From NCBI GenBank assembly GCA_964411425.1, contig CAYPKW010000050.1, positions 1 to 17,913 of the forward strand: DNA of 17,913 nucleotides, read 5' to 3'. Both the position numbers and the translations under genes were made by a program. The notes under the pieces are model-generated. The model made no database searches, was not told the DNA's origin, and saw only the letters and a list, made by a program, of their open reading frames with translations. This DNA comes from CAYPKW01 sp964411425 (GTDB lineage Bacteria; Pseudomonadota; Alphaproteobacteria; Dongiales; Dongiaceae). Within the stretch, counting starts at the first letter, position 1. The number at the start of each line of letters is the position of its first letter. Positions 17,438-17,913 of this stretch are shown piece by piece.

Positions 17438-17913
17438 ATGCCTGAAAAATCTCAGGGCGGTTGCCAGTGTGGAGCACTGCGGTATGAAGTCACCGGAGAA
17501 TTGGGAAAACCAAGCATTTGCCATTGTCGCATGTGCCAAAAGGCCTTTGGAAGTTTTGCCGCTCCTTTCGTTGCAGTGCCAGTTCAAAATTTTAAGTGGA
17601 CGAGAGGCGCTCCGTCGGAATTTCGATCTTCCGCAATCGTCGCTCGAGGCTTTTGCAGAGACTGCGGAACTCCAATGTTTTTGCTTGAAGAAGGAGAGCC
17701 TAATATCGAGATAGCAATGGGCACCTTCGACCGGATTGAAAAACTCGGGCCATTCGATCATCAATCGGGCGTGGAAAGTCGAATTCCCTGGTGTGGCGAT
17801 CTGGACCATGTGCCCTCTCGGAAGACAACGGATTATCGCACTCCCGAGGATATGGTTAGGCTCAAAAGCTTACAACATCCCGATCATGATACTGAGGTAT
17901 GGCCCCTACACTA
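17438..17913 (+). CDS. GFA-family zinc protein, 3' end cut by the window
   Basis: The frame from ATG 17438 runs 158 codons to the window edge; the last two bases, TA, could begin a stop codon, so the protein may be almost complete. It begins MPEKSQGGCQCGALRYEV and carries the cysteine pattern of the glutathione-dependent formaldehyde-activating (GFA/CENP-V) family: CxC (9, 11), CHCRMC (28-33) and CRDC (73-76), with FGSFAAPFV after the second group. Most members are uncharacterised, and formaldehyde or glutathione activity should not be assumed. GGAGG (17428-17432) six bases upstream supports this start; an in-frame ATG at 17426 is less likely. Codons are far richer in A/T than those of all genes to the left, which suggests later acquisition. 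Confidence 0.87.
   Translation, partial: MPEKSQGGCQCGALRYEVTGELGKPSICHCRMCQKAFGSFAAPFVAVPVQNFKWTRGAPSEFRSSAIVARGFCRDCGTPMFLLEEGEPNIEIAMGTFDRIEKLGPFDHQSGVESRIPWCGDLDHVPSRKTTDYRTPEDMVRLKSLQHPDHDTEVWPLH

Noticed and set aside
17393..17809. 138-codon minus-strand frame at the right end
   Set aside because: It is antisense to the GFA gene, whose cysteine motifs and ribosome site are convincing; the frame has no recognisable family.

Overview
The window is GC-rich, gene-dense bacterial chromosome, with third positions dominated by G/C and long spurious antisense frames. Gene content (group A malate synthase, PrtD-type type I secretion ATPase with its membrane-fusion protein, Lon-like AAA protease beside a universal stress protein) and interspersed palindromic repeats of a kind common in alphaproteobacteria suggest a free-living alphaproteobacterium, perhaps Rhodospirillales-like. 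That placement is inference; no rRNA or other decisive marker is present. The right-hand end (about 17260 onward) is visibly less GC-rich, as is the first ~100 bases.

Layout. (1) 117-7526, minus strand: in transcription order a DMT/EamA transporter, a Lon-like (LonB-type) ATP-dependent protease, a tandem universal stress protein, a two-domain APH-like/P-loop kinase and glucose-6-phosphate isomerase. Protease and stress protein overlap by 4 bases and the kinase follows 15 bases later, so these three look like one co-translated stress module; the flanking genes are about 38 bases away. (2) 7605-8309, plus strand: an orphan NarL/LuxR-type response regulator, with a short perfect palindrome over its first possible start codons. 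(3) 8550-11656, minus strand: a type I secretion pair, ATPase/permease then adaptor, overlapping by 4 bases; no substrate or TolC gene is visible. A triple-hairpin repeat lies in the convergent gap at its 3' side. (4) 11657-12028: a 372-base gap carrying two copies, in opposite orientation, of one palindromic repeat family with compensatory stem changes. (5) 12029-14784, plus strand: a TIGR03032-like protein of unknown function overlapping malate synthase A by 4 bases. (6) 14786-17259: a Cu(I)-type P1B ATPase (minus) and a CsoR-type copper repressor (plus), divergent around a near-symmetric promoter-operator. (7) 17438-end: a GFA-family zinc protein cut by the window edge.

The most interesting points are the mirror-image copper promoter, which may give a leaderless csoR transcript; the covarying inverted repeat pair placed against a ribosome binding site; the coupling of an uncharacterised propeller-like protein to malate synthase; and the protease/stress-protein/kinase module. 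I see no CRISPR array, tRNA or rRNA, and no convincingly novel defence or mobile system.
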